38,224 nt of DNA from contig CAMYCX010000006.1 in the NCBI GenBank assembly GCA_947254705.1, positions 1 through 38,224 of the forward strand, read 5' to 3'. Of the stretch, positions 15,564 to 23,132 are shown piece after piece. A program made the translations under genes and the position numbers. This stretch comes from an uncultured Veillonellaceae bacterium (GTDB taxonomy: Bacteria; Bacillota; Negativicutes; Veillonellales; Negativicoccaceae). The notes beneath the pieces are model-generated. The model did not search any database, was not told the origin of the DNA, and saw nothing but the letters and a program-made list of their open reading frames with translations. Positions within the stretch are counted from its first letter, which is position 1. Every line of letters begins with the position of its first letter.

Positions 15564-18155
15564 ATGACACAAAAATTAGTCTTGATTGACGGAAACAGTT
15601 TGTTATATCGTGCGTTTTTTGCATTACCGCCGCTTTCAACACCACAAGGCGTTCCTACACATGCAGTTTACGGTTTTTTGCTGATGCTTGCGAAATTGTA
15701 TGAGGAGTTGAAGCCGGATCGAATGGCGGTTGCGTTTGACCGCGGACGGGTTACATTTCGTAACGAGAAATACGCTGATTATAAAGGACACCGTCCGGAT
15801 GCACCGGAGGATTTGGTGCCGCAATTTGCATTAATTCGAGAAGTATTGACAACCTTGGGAATTGCCCGCTATGAAAAAGAAGGGTATGAAGGCGATGATC
15901 TGATCGGTACTTTGGCAAAGGCAGCGGCCGGCAAGTATAGTGTTGCCATTGTTACCGGTGATCGTGATACGTTACAGTTGGTGAATGACGATACGACTGT
16001 GTATCTGACAAAAAAAGGAATCACCCAAATGGAAGCGATGACGGCGTCAAGAATTGAAGAAGTGTATCATATTACGCCGGAACAAGTGGTTGATTTGAAA
16101 GCGTTGATGGGGGATGCATCGGATAATATTCCCGGCGTTCCCGGAGTCGGCGAAAAAACCGCACAAAAGTTGCTGGCAGAATATGGCAATTTAGATCAGG
16201 TGTATGCTCATTTAGAAGAAATTCGGGGCCCGAAGTTACAGGAACGCTTGCGAGAACACAAAGACAGCGCGTATCTTTCACAAGAGCTGGCAACAATTGA
16301 GCGGGAGGTGCCGTTTGATTTTAACTGGGATGAGATGGTTCCGCAGTCACGGCCGACAGAGGTAGAAGAATTGTTTCGTCGGCTCGGTTTTCAACAAGTA
16401 CTGACAAAGTTGCAACAGGCCGGTTTGATTGCTACGGAAGGCGATCTGTTTGCAATATCGTCGGAGCGTATTGTCGCTACAGACATTGATTACATTGAAA
16501 ATGCGGATTCGTCGGTGGTGGCAGCATGGGATAGTATTGCGGTTGCATGGAATATTACGGGACGCACGCCTCATTTAGTTTGTCGGGGTTTGACGGTGGT
16601 TACGGCAGAGCAAAATTACTATTGGGATGAAAAACATGCACAGGGTATCATAGAAGCGATTTTGGCATCGGAATTACATGTGATAACGACAGACGCCAAA
16701 ATACTATATGCTGTCGGTGCGGTGCCGATTTCCGTGGCGGACGTGGCTGATGTCGCAGTGGCGGCATACCTGCTTGATCCTGTGCGGACTGCATATCCGT
16801 TATCATATATTGCGGAAAAATTTGCGGTGCCGCTGCCGGATACTGCTGATGAAGTACAAATGTTGCTACAAAAGGCGCAGGCTTTGTATAAGTTGGATCA
16901 GCCGGTCACAGATGCATTGGCACAAGCCGGATTGACAGCGTTATATCGGGATATTGAAATGCCGTTAGTGCAAGTGCTCGCTGCTTTAGAGCGGACAGGA
17001 ATTTATGTTAATACATCACAGTTGCATGAAATTCGTGACGAGTTAAATGTACGAATTACACAGCTGGCAGAAAAAATATATATATCGGTAGGAGAAACAT
17101 TTAATATTTTAAGCCCCAAACAGTTGGGCACGATTTTGTTTGATAAGTTAGGGTTGCCGCCTGCTAAAAAAACGAAAACAGGATATTCAACGAATGTTGA
17201 AGTGTTGGAAGGGTTGAGAGATTCACATCCGGTAGTTGGCATGGTGTTGGAGTATCGGACGTTGACGAAATTGGTATCGACGTATCTTGACGGTATGGAA
17301 GGATTGATTGATGTCGATACTCATCGTATTCATGCATCGTTTAATCAGACGGTGACAGCAACAGGACGCTTGAGCAGTTCGGATCCGAATTTACAGAATA
17401 TTCCGATTAGGACAGCAGAGGGGCGTCGAATTCGTTCTATTTTTGTGCCGGGCGATGGATATGACGGATTTTTATCGGCAGATTATTCGCAGATAGAACT
17501 GCGAATTCTTGCACATATTTCAGGTGATAAAGGCTTGCAATCTGCATTTTTGCACGGTGAAGATATTCACCGACGAACCGCGGCAGAGGTGTTGCATATT
17601 GATCCCGAAGAAGTGACGGATGCGCAGCGATCGCACGCAAAAGCGGTTAATTTCGGCATTATTTACGGAATCAGCGATTATGGTTTGGCACGAGATTTAG
17701 GAATTACCCGAGCGGAAGCGGGGGCCTATATCGACACATATCTGGCAAGGTATCCGAAGGTGCATGAATTTATGGAAAACATTGTGGAAACGGCACGGGA
17801 AACAGGGCAGGTAGAAACGCTGTTTGGTCGTGTACGTCAATTGCCGGATATTCATAGCCGCAATTTTAATCGACGTTCGTTTGCGGAACGTACTGCGCTG
17901 AACACTCCAATTCAGGGAACGGCAGCGGATATTATCAAGATTGCGATGAATCGGGTGCATTGGGCTTTACATGCGGCAGGATTGAAAAGTCGTATGGTGG
18001 TTCAAGTGCATGACGAATTGGTACTGGAAATCTGTGAATCGGAGCGGGAACAAGTTACGGATATTGTGACGCGCTGCATGGAACAGGCCGCGGTATTGGC
18101 GGTGCCGCTGGCGGTGGATGTACATTATGGTTCCGATTGGGAGGCGGCAAAATAA
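15564..18155 (+). CDS. polA: DNA polymerase I
   Basis: Repair and Okazaki-fragment polymerase, 863 residues. The N-terminal 5'-nuclease domain (~1–290) has IDGNSLLYRAFFALP, EGYEGDDLIGTLA and the helix-hairpin-helix NIPGVPGVGEKTAQKLL. The middle domain (~310–460) has the size of the 3'-5' proofreading exonuclease, but I find no DxE motif and no YxxxD motif in place. It therefore looks inactive, as in the Bacillus enzymes. The polymerase domain carries motif A DYSQIELRILAH (D640), motif B RSHAKAVNFGIIYG and motif C VHDELVLE (D817). GAGGAGG precedes the ATG. The gene overlaps mutM by one base. Confidence 0.97.
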   Translation: MTQKLVLIDGNSLLYRAFFALPPLSTPQGVPTHAVYGFLLMLAKLYEELKPDRMAVAFDRGRVTFRNEKYADYKGHRPDAPEDLVPQFALIREVLTTLGIARYEKEGYEGDDLIGTLAKAAAGKYSVAIVTGDRDTLQLVNDDTTVYLTKKGITQMEAMTASRIEEVYHITPEQVVDLKALMGDASDNIPGVPGVGEKTAQKLLAEYGNLDQVYAHLEEIRGPKLQERLREHKDSAYLSQELATIEREVPFDFNWDEMVPQSRPTEVEELFRRLGFQQVLTKLQQAGLIATEGDLFAISSERIVATDIDYIENADSSVVAAWDSIAVAWNITGRTPHLVCRGLTVVTAEQNYYWDEKHAQGIIEAILASELHVITTDAKILYAVGAVPISVADVADVAVAAYLLDPVRTAYPLSYIAEKFAVPLPDTADEVQMLLQKAQALYKLDQPVTDALAQAGLTALYRDIEMPLVQVLAALERTGIYVNTSQLHEIRDELNVRITQLAEKIYISVGETFNILSPKQLGTILFDKLGLPPAKKTKTGYSTNVEVLEGLRDSHPVVGMVLEYRTLTKLVSTYLDGMEGLIDVDTHRIHASFNQTVTATGRLSSSDPNLQNIPIRTAEGRRIRSIFVPGDGYDGFLSADYSQIELRILAHISGDKGLQSAFLHGEDIHRRTAAEVLHIDPEEVTDAQRSHAKAVNFGIIYGISDYGLARDLGITRAEAGAYIDTYLARYPKVHEFMENIVETARETGQVETLFGRVRQLPDIHSRNFNRRSFAERTALNTPIQGTAADIIKIAMNRVHWALHAAGLKSRMVVQVHDELVLEICESEREQVTDIVTRCMEQAAVLAVPLAVDVHYGSDWEAAK

Positions 18156-18970
18156 TGCCCGAATTACCGGAGGTGGAAGTTATCCGTCGACAATTGATTG
18201 AAGTTTTGTTGGGGCGACGGATTGTAAGACGGGATGTTTTTTTGGCAAAATCATTTGTCAACCGGACGAATGCTGCCGATGCCCCTTGCGGGGAAACTTT
18301 TGTCAACGTGCGTCGGCGAGGAAAATATTTGTTTTTGGATACGGATCATTGCCTCACATTGTGCGTGCATTTACGGATGACGGGAGCCTTGTTGTATGAT
18401 GTGGAACCGACGGAGCGGACACATGTGCGGGTGAAGTTTGGACTGGATAACGGAGCTGAACTTGTATTTCGTGATGTCCGTACGTTTGGTTCGGTGACTG
18501 TATTGCCGACGATAGAGTTGAATGATGAACCGTCGTTGTACAGGCTCGGACCGGAGCCTCTGGGGACGGAATGGACACCGGAGTATCTTTACGCGGCGAC
18601 ACGTCGTCGGACGGCGCCAATTAAAATAATATTGTTGAATCAGCAAGTGGTGGCGGGTATTGGCAATATTTATGCAGATGAAGCATTGTTTGCGGCGGGA
18701 ATTCGCCCAGATCGAAGCGCACGACGAATGAGTAAAGATGCATGTATTCGCCTATGCGCGGCAGTACAGGTCGTGTTGGAAGATGCATTATCGCATGGGG
18801 GGACATCATTTCGTGACTATCGGGACAGTAACGGTGCTCGTGGAGAGCATGTACGATATTTGCAAGTGTACGGTCGTGGTGGTGAGTTATGTCGATGTTG
18901 CGGTGCGGTGCTTCGTAAGATGCGTTTGGGCGGTCGCGGCACAGTATATTGTCCACGTTGTCAACGGTAG
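18155..18970 (+). CDS. mutM: Formamidopyrimidine-DNA glycosylase
   Basis: Base-excision repair enzyme that removes 8-oxoguanine and formamidopyrimidines and cuts the strand. It has 271 residues. The N-terminus MPELPEVEVIRR supplies the catalytic Pro2 and Glu3, which fixes the start at ATG 18155 (sharing one base with the polA stop), with GGGAGGCGG upstream. The β-hairpin lysine is in RRRGKYLFL, the H2TH region holds NQQVVAGIGNIYADEALF, and the C-terminal zinc finger has CRCC and CPRC with the conserved GRGTVYCPRCQ. It follows polA and precedes coaE, a common Firmicutes order. Confidence 0.97.
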   Translation: MPELPEVEVIRRQLIEVLLGRRIVRRDVFLAKSFVNRTNAADAPCGETFVNVRRRGKYLFLDTDHCLTLCVHLRMTGALLYDVEPTERTHVRVKFGLDNGAELVFRDVRTFGSVTVLPTIELNDEPSLYRLGPEPLGTEWTPEYLYAATRRRTAPIKIILLNQQVVAGIGNIYADEALFAAGIRPDRSARRMSKDACIRLCAAVQVVLEDALSHGGTSFRDYRDSNGARGEHVRYLQVYGRGGELCRCCGAVLRKMRLGGRGTVYCPRCQR

Positions 18971-18977
18971 GTGAGAA

Positions 18978-19595
18978 ATGATTATCGGATTAACAGGAGG
19001 AATCGCGTCGGGGAAAAGTGTTGTGTCAGCGTGGTTGCGGGAGCATGGTGTGGTTGTGCTCGATGCGGATACGGCGGCTCGCGCTGTTGTTGCGCCGGGA
19101 ACGGCACTTTTGACACGGATTGTTGAGAAATTCGGTTTGGAATTGCTGTCAGCGGACGGAACATTGGACAGACCGGCAACAGCACGTATGATTTATACTG
19201 ATCCGAATGCAAGGGCACAATTGAATGCAATGATGCATCCGGCGATATTGGCCTTTTTACAGAATAAAACGGCAACAGTAATTGCACAGGGCGAGACATT
19301 TTTGGTATGGGATGTTCCGCTTTTGATAGATGTCGGCTGGCATAATAAAGTCGATGCAGTGTGGGTGGTACGGGCTCATGAAGATCGACAGATTCGGCGT
19401 CTACAGGACCGGGACGGATTAACCGAAGATGAAGCACGACTGCGACTGGCGGCGCAAATTGATGCATCGCGTCGAGAAGCGGTGGCTGATGAATTGATTG
19501 AGAATAACGGCAGTTTGGAAGAATTGTATGCCCAGATGGCAAGATTGGTGAAAGAATATCGGGAGAAATCACGTGAACAGAGTACGCGGGCATAA
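18978..19595 (+). CDS. coaE: Dephospho-CoA kinase
   Basis: Last step of coenzyme A synthesis: phosphorylates the 3'-hydroxyl of dephospho-CoA with ATP. It has 205 residues. The P-loop GGIASGKS is at 7–14, the D-containing VLDADTAARAVV follows, and VWDVPLLIDVGW and RLQDRDGLTEDEARLR (lid) are all typical. It is 7 bases after mutM and overlaps the next gene by 23 bases. Confidence 0.96.
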   Translation: MIIGLTGGIASGKSVVSAWLREHGVVVLDADTAARAVVAPGTALLTRIVEKFGLELLSADGTLDRPATARMIYTDPNARAQLNAMMHPAILAFLQNKTATVIAQGETFLVWDVPLLIDVGWHNKVDAVWVVRAHEDRQIRRLQDRDGLTEDEARLRLAAQIDASRREAVADELIENNGSLEELYAQMARLVKEYREKSREQSTRA

Positions 19596-20130
19596 GAGAC
19601 GAATTGGCGTCTGGATTATTGTAGCGTGGGTAATTTGGTATTGGTGTGGCGGCAGCGAATATTTGAATCACTGTTGGTTTTATCGCATCGATTATCGACC
19701 GTTGATTACTTATTATGCGCAGAAAAACGAATTGCCTCCGGAGTTAGTCGCGGCGGTGATTTATACAGAAAGTAGATTTGTCGCTGATGCTCGGTCATCA
19801 CGTGGCGCCGTCGGATTGATGCAGTTGATGCCCGATACGGCCGATTGGATTGCTGAGCAACAGGGAACGCAGGTGCGGAGCTTGCAAGACCCGGAGGAAA
19901 ATATTCGCTTGGGAACATGGTATTTGCGATACTTGCGGACACACTTTTCGTCACCGGATATGGCATTAGCCGCTTATAATGCCGGACATGGCCATGTTGA
20001 GAACTGGCTGTCTGCGGCAGAAAAAGCAGATGTTTCATTAGGTGTGGATTCAATCCCTTTTCCGGAGACACGTGAGTTTGTAAAATCAGTTACGCAACGG
20101 CAGGAAGAGTATCGAAAACATTGGCAGTGA
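19573..20130 (+). CDS. Membrane-anchored lytic transglycosylase (SLT domain)
   Basis: Cleaves the glycan strands of peptidoglycan. It has 185 residues: a short basic start, one hydrophobic segment at ~11–26 (IGVWIIVAWVIWYWCG) acting as signal anchor, then a soluble-lytic-transglycosylase domain. The catalytic glutamate is in AAVIYTESRF, followed by SRGAVGLMQLMPDTADW and MALAAYNAGHGHVENWL, the standard SLT motifs. The GTG start at 19573 lies inside the end of coaE, with a GGGAG element at 19561–19565. The coaE–SLT pairing is common in Firmicutes. The active domain should face outside the cytoplasmic membrane. Confidence 0.92.
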   Translation: MNRVRGHKRRIGVWIIVAWVIWYWCGGSEYLNHCWFYRIDYRPLITYYAQKNELPPELVAAVIYTESRFVADARSSRGAVGLMQLMPDTADWIAEQQGTQVRSLQDPEENIRLGTWYLRYLRTHFSSPDMALAAYNAGHGHVENWLSAAEKADVSLGVDSIPFPETREFVKSVTQRQEEYRKHWQ

Positions 20131-20137
20131 GGAATAT

Positions 20138-20800
20138 ATGAATACGGAAACATATCGAAAGTGGATGAAACAATGGAATTTGGATGCGATATTACCAAAA
20201 CGAATTGGTGATTTTGTGCGTGGGTCAGTCACACTGAAAGAAGAAGAACGGCGTGTGTTTTTTCATTATGAAGATGTGGAGAAGAACTGGAAAATAGAAG
20301 GTTTTTTTCAAGAAGAAACCCAGGATTTTGTCGTGAAGTACGACATCGGTGTTGCAATTTGGACAGAACTGCGCTTTTTACTCGGTGACGGAGAGATGTT
20401 CGGTAAGGCGTTGAAAGCGGAATTTGTGGAGCGAGTGACATCACGCTTGGTAGATCCGAAGAGGCATTTGCCGCGTGCGGTTGCAGATTTACGATTGGAA
20501 ACATATGATTGGGATGAGCTGATGCCGCTCGAGTGCGGTATATTCCGATTAAAGGTTCATCCTTATGCGCCGATTGAAGGACTGAACGGGTCGTATCTTG
20601 TCGGATTGTATGCCGATGCAGAGAATAATTACGGAGTATTATTGTTTTATAATACATTTAGGAATGAATTTTTTGCAGAAATATGCAATCATCGTGTTCC
20701 GGGGATGATTCATGATTTAGATGCCGCCCATGTGGAGGAGTGGAGACAGGTGCTTAAGGAACGCTTGCCAATGGTAATGGAGCGTTTGTTGACTACCTGA
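20138..20800 (+). CDS. Uncharacterised 220-residue protein
   Basis: I do not recognise this protein. It is soluble-looking, rich in aromatic and acidic residues, with no signal peptide, membrane segment, nucleotide-binding loop or metal-cluster motif. It has repeated Trp/Tyr/Phe positions (KWMKQWNL, KNWKIEGFF, YDWDELMPL) and a mixed α/β pattern. GAGGAA sits a few bases before the ATG, and the gap from the transglycosylase gene is only 7 bases, so it is probably the last gene of the polA–mutM–coaE–SLT transcript. Codon use matches its neighbours. No function is suggested. Confidence 0.85.
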   Translation: MNTETYRKWMKQWNLDAILPKRIGDFVRGSVTLKEEERRVFFHYEDVEKNWKIEGFFQEETQDFVVKYDIGVAIWTELRFLLGDGEMFGKALKAEFVERVTSRLVDPKRHLPRAVADLRLETYDWDELMPLECGIFRLKVHPYAPIEGLNGSYLVGLYADAENNYGVLLFYNTFRNEFFAEICNHRVPGMIHDLDAAHVEEWRQVLKERLPMVMERLLTT

Positions 20801-20801
20801 C

Positions 20802-20830
20802 TTGCGTAGATTGATAAGTAATGGTATACT
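20802..20830 (+). promoter_or_regulatory. Promoter of the rimP–nusA–infB operon
   Basis: TTGCGT (20802–20807), 17-base spacer, TATACT (20825–20830). The predicted start near 20837 gives a ~90-nt leader containing a terminator-like hairpin. Confidence 0.75.
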
Positions 20831-20859
20831 AGTCATATATAATTCAGTGAAGTGGAGGG

Positions 20860-20881
20860 AGTGAGCTGCGGCTCACTTTTT
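20860..20881 (+). terminator. Terminator-like hairpin (attenuator) in the rimP leader
   Basis: Seven-base perfect stem AGTGAGC/GCTCACT (20860–20866 with 20871–20877), TGCG loop and five T's (20877–20881), lying between the promoter and rimP. It looks like an intrinsic terminator but sits in the 5' leader of an essential operon, so it must be read through at least in part. A similar hairpin in front of rimP/ylxS is, from memory, common in Firmicutes. Confidence 0.7.
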
Positions 20882-20927
20882 CTTATGAAGGGGTCAAACC
20901 CGTAGAACGGCGGATGAGGAGGGAAAT

Positions 20928-21389
20928 ATGAGTCAAAAAAGTATCGCAGCCCGGGTTGAAGAACTGGCAGAGCCATTGGTGGCGGCACATGGAATGGAAG
21001 TTGTCGATGTGGAATATATCCGTGCACGTGACAGTGTGTTACGATTATTTCTCGATAAAGAAGGCGGCATTGATTTAAATGATTGCCAACAGATCAGTGA
21101 AGAGCTGGGGGCTTTACTGGATCGGGAGAACATTATTCGCGACAATTATTTACTGGAAGTATCATCGCCGGGGATTGATCGCGTCATTAAAAAAGACAAG
21201 GACATACAACGGTTTGCCGGTAAAACAGTAGATGTGAAACTGTTTGCACCGATTGCGGAAGGAAAAGAGTTCACTGCAGTCTTGCAAGGAATGACAGTAA
21301 ACGGACAAATTCGCTTATTGACAGAGAGTGGTGAAACGGTTGTTGACAAAACGCAACTCGCACAGATGCGATTGCACGTAGAATTTTGA
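20928..21389 (+). CDS. rimP: Ribosome maturation factor RimP
   Basis: Assists assembly of the 30S ribosomal subunit. It has 153 residues with the family pattern: LAEPLVAAHGMEVVDVEYIR at the start, a central DLNDCQQISEELGALLD, then the signature YLLEVSSPGIDRVIKKDKDIQRFAGKTV and a C-terminal SH3-like β-domain. GAGGAGGGAAAT precedes the ATG. It heads the standard rimP–nusA–rnpM–rplGA–infB–rbfA operon. Confidence 0.96.
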   Translation: MSQKSIAARVEELAEPLVAAHGMEVVDVEYIRARDSVLRLFLDKEGGIDLNDCQQISEELGALLDRENIIRDNYLLEVSSPGIDRVIKKDKDIQRFAGKTVDVKLFAPIAEGKEFTAVLQGMTVNGQIRLLTESGETVVDKTQLAQMRLHVEF

Positions 21390-21410
21390 CAGGAGGAGCA
21401 GGGGTAAGTC

Positions 21411-22562
21411 ATGATGAACAGCGAAGAGTTATTACAGGCCGTACAAGTGTTGAAAGCGCAGAAAGGGCTGAGTGAAGAGGTCATCTTTGAAGCATTGGAA
21501 GCTGTGTTGTTGACTGCATATAAACGCGAAACCGGATCGCAGGGGAATGTGTCGGTCGAAATTGATCACAGTACGGGAGCGTATCGTATTCGAGCGCTTA
21601 AAGAAGTGGTAGATGAGATAACTGAACCCGACACACAGATTACGCTGGAAGAAGCCAATAAAATCAGCACATCATATGCGGTAGGTGACAGTTTGTATCA
21701 AGACGTAACACCGAAAAATTTTGGGAGAATGGCGGCACAAACTGCCAAGCAGGTGCTGATTCAGCGTTTAAAAGAGGCGGAACGAAATGCAGTATACGAA
21801 GAGTTTGCACACCGCCAAGGAGAAATGATCACGGTACAAATCGGTCGTGTGGACACTAAGACGGTATATGCGGATCTTGGCAAAACGGAAGGCATTTTAC
21901 CGCAAACGGAGCAAATCCCCGGGGAACGCTACAAACCGAAAATGCGGATTAAGTGCTACATTGTAGAGGTAAAAAAAACATCTAAAGGACCGCAAATTAT
22001 TCTCTCTCGAACTCATCCGGGATTATTGAAACGGCTATTTGAACTGGAAGTTCCGGAAATTCATGACGGTACGGTTGAAATTAAATCAGTTGCGAGAGAA
22101 GCGGGGTCACGTTCAAAAATTGCCGTATATGCGGTGGACGGCAATATTGATCCGGTCGGTGCTTGCGTAGGACCGAAAGGCCAGCGGGTTCAAAACATTG
22201 TAGATGAGTTGCATAATGAAAAAATTGATATTGTGCGTTGGGATGAAGATCCGGCATTTTATATTGCCAATTCGCTCAGCCCCTCTAAAGTGGTTTCGGT
22301 CAGTGTATGGGAGGAAGGTAAGGTATCTCATGTCATCGTGCCGGATTATCAATTGTCGCTGGCTATCGGTAAGGCGGGACAAAATGCTCGTTTGGCAGCG
22401 AAATTGACGAATTGGAAGATTGATATCAAAAGTGAATCACAGGCATCGGAAGAAGGGTTTGCCGATTTCTACGAGGATGATGAGTTTGACTTGGATGCAG
22501 AGATGTCGGCCGATATCAATGACGAGATGATAGAAGCAGGAGCGGACAATGAAAATGCGTAA
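21411..22562 (+). CDS. nusA: Transcription elongation and termination factor NusA
   Basis: Binds RNA polymerase and affects pausing, termination and antitermination. It has 383 residues: N-terminal RNAP-binding domain (~1–125), S1 domain (~135–200, ITVQIGRVDTKTVYADLGKTEGILP), KH1 with REAGSRSKIAVYA and DPVGACVGPKGQRVQNI, KH2 with LAIGKAGQNARLAAKLT, and an acidic C-terminal tail. The Gram-negative-type C-terminal repeats are absent, as usual in Firmicutes. AGGAGGAGCAGGGG lies upstream; ATG 21411 and ATG 21414 are both possible. It overlaps rnpM by 14 bases. Confidence 0.97.
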   Translation: MMNSEELLQAVQVLKAQKGLSEEVIFEALEAVLLTAYKRETGSQGNVSVEIDHSTGAYRIRALKEVVDEITEPDTQITLEEANKISTSYAVGDSLYQDVTPKNFGRMAAQTAKQVLIQRLKEAERNAVYEEFAHRQGEMITVQIGRVDTKTVYADLGKTEGILPQTEQIPGERYKPKMRIKCYIVEVKKTSKGPQIILSRTHPGLLKRLFELEVPEIHDGTVEIKSVAREAGSRSKIAVYAVDGNIDPVGACVGPKGQRVQNIVDELHNEKIDIVRWDEDPAFYIANSLSPSKVVSVSVWEEGKVSHVIVPDYQLSLAIGKAGQNARLAAKLTNWKIDIKSESQASEEGFADFYEDDEFDLDAEMSADINDEMIEAGADNENA

Positions 22563-22809
22563 AATTCCGATGCGTTGCTGTGTCGGTTGCGGACAAATGA
22601 AACCGAAGAAAGAGTTGTTACGTATCGTTGTCGCACCGACAGGGGAGATCGGAATTGATCGGACAGGAAAGGCGTCAGGACGGGGGGCGTATATTTGTAT
22701 GTCATCCGATTGCCTGGAAAAAGCGTATACGGCACACGGGTTGGAACGCTCGTTGAAACAAGCGGTCAGTCCGGATGTGTATCGAGCGTTGATGGATATG
22801 TTGCCATGA
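22549..22809 (+). CDS. rnpM: RNase P modulator RnpM (YlxR)
   Basis: A small (86-residue) basic RNA-binding protein, formerly YlxR (DUF448). The family signature RCCVGCGQMKPKKELLRIV is followed by GRGAYICMSSDCLEKA. In B. subtilis the protein has been reported to bind RNase P RNA and dampen its activity; the target gene, rnpB, is in this same window. It overlaps nusA (starting before the nusA stop) and shares an ATGA with the next gene, so the three are tightly coupled. Confidence 0.92.
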   Translation: MKMRKIPMRCCVGCGQMKPKKELLRIVVAPTGEIGIDRTGKASGRGAYICMSSDCLEKAYTAHGLERSLKQAVSPDVYRALMDMLP

Positions 22810-23120
22810 ATGAACGGCAGCAGCAAGAAGCGGAATCTCTGTTGGGAATCGCACAACGTGCCGGCAAAGTTGTGTCGGGAGACGCGTCGTTGTTACAGAG
22901 TTTGCGTCGTGGTGAGGGAGTGTTGCTCATTGTAGCAACGGATTGTGGGAAAAACAATCGAGAGCGGTATATCCATTTAGCGGAACGGGAAGGAATGCGG
23001 AAGTGCTCGTTCAGTACCAAAACTCGCTTGGGTGCTGCGTTAGGTAAAGCACAGCGTGCAGCGGTGTTGGTAACGGACAGAGGGCTTGCGGAGGCGATTA
23101 TCGCAAAAACGAATGAGTAA
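22806..23120 (+). CDS. L7Ae/L30e-family RNA-binding protein (YlxQ-like)
   Basis: A 104-residue protein of the L7Ae fold, which typically binds kink-turn RNA. The family pattern is ESLLGIAQRAGKVVSGDASL at the start, VLLIVATDCGKNNRERY in the middle, then the LGAALGKAQRAAVLVTDRGLAEAI end. ATG 22806 overlaps the rnpM stop (ATGA). It holds the position between nusA/rnpM and infB where ylxQ is found in B. subtilis. Confidence 0.92.
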   Translation: MNERQQQEAESLLGIAQRAGKVVSGDASLLQSLRRGEGVLLIVATDCGKNNRERYIHLAEREGMRKCSFSTKTRLGAALGKAQRAAVLVTDRGLAEAIIAKTNE

Positions 23121-23132
23121 GGAGGTTCGGGC

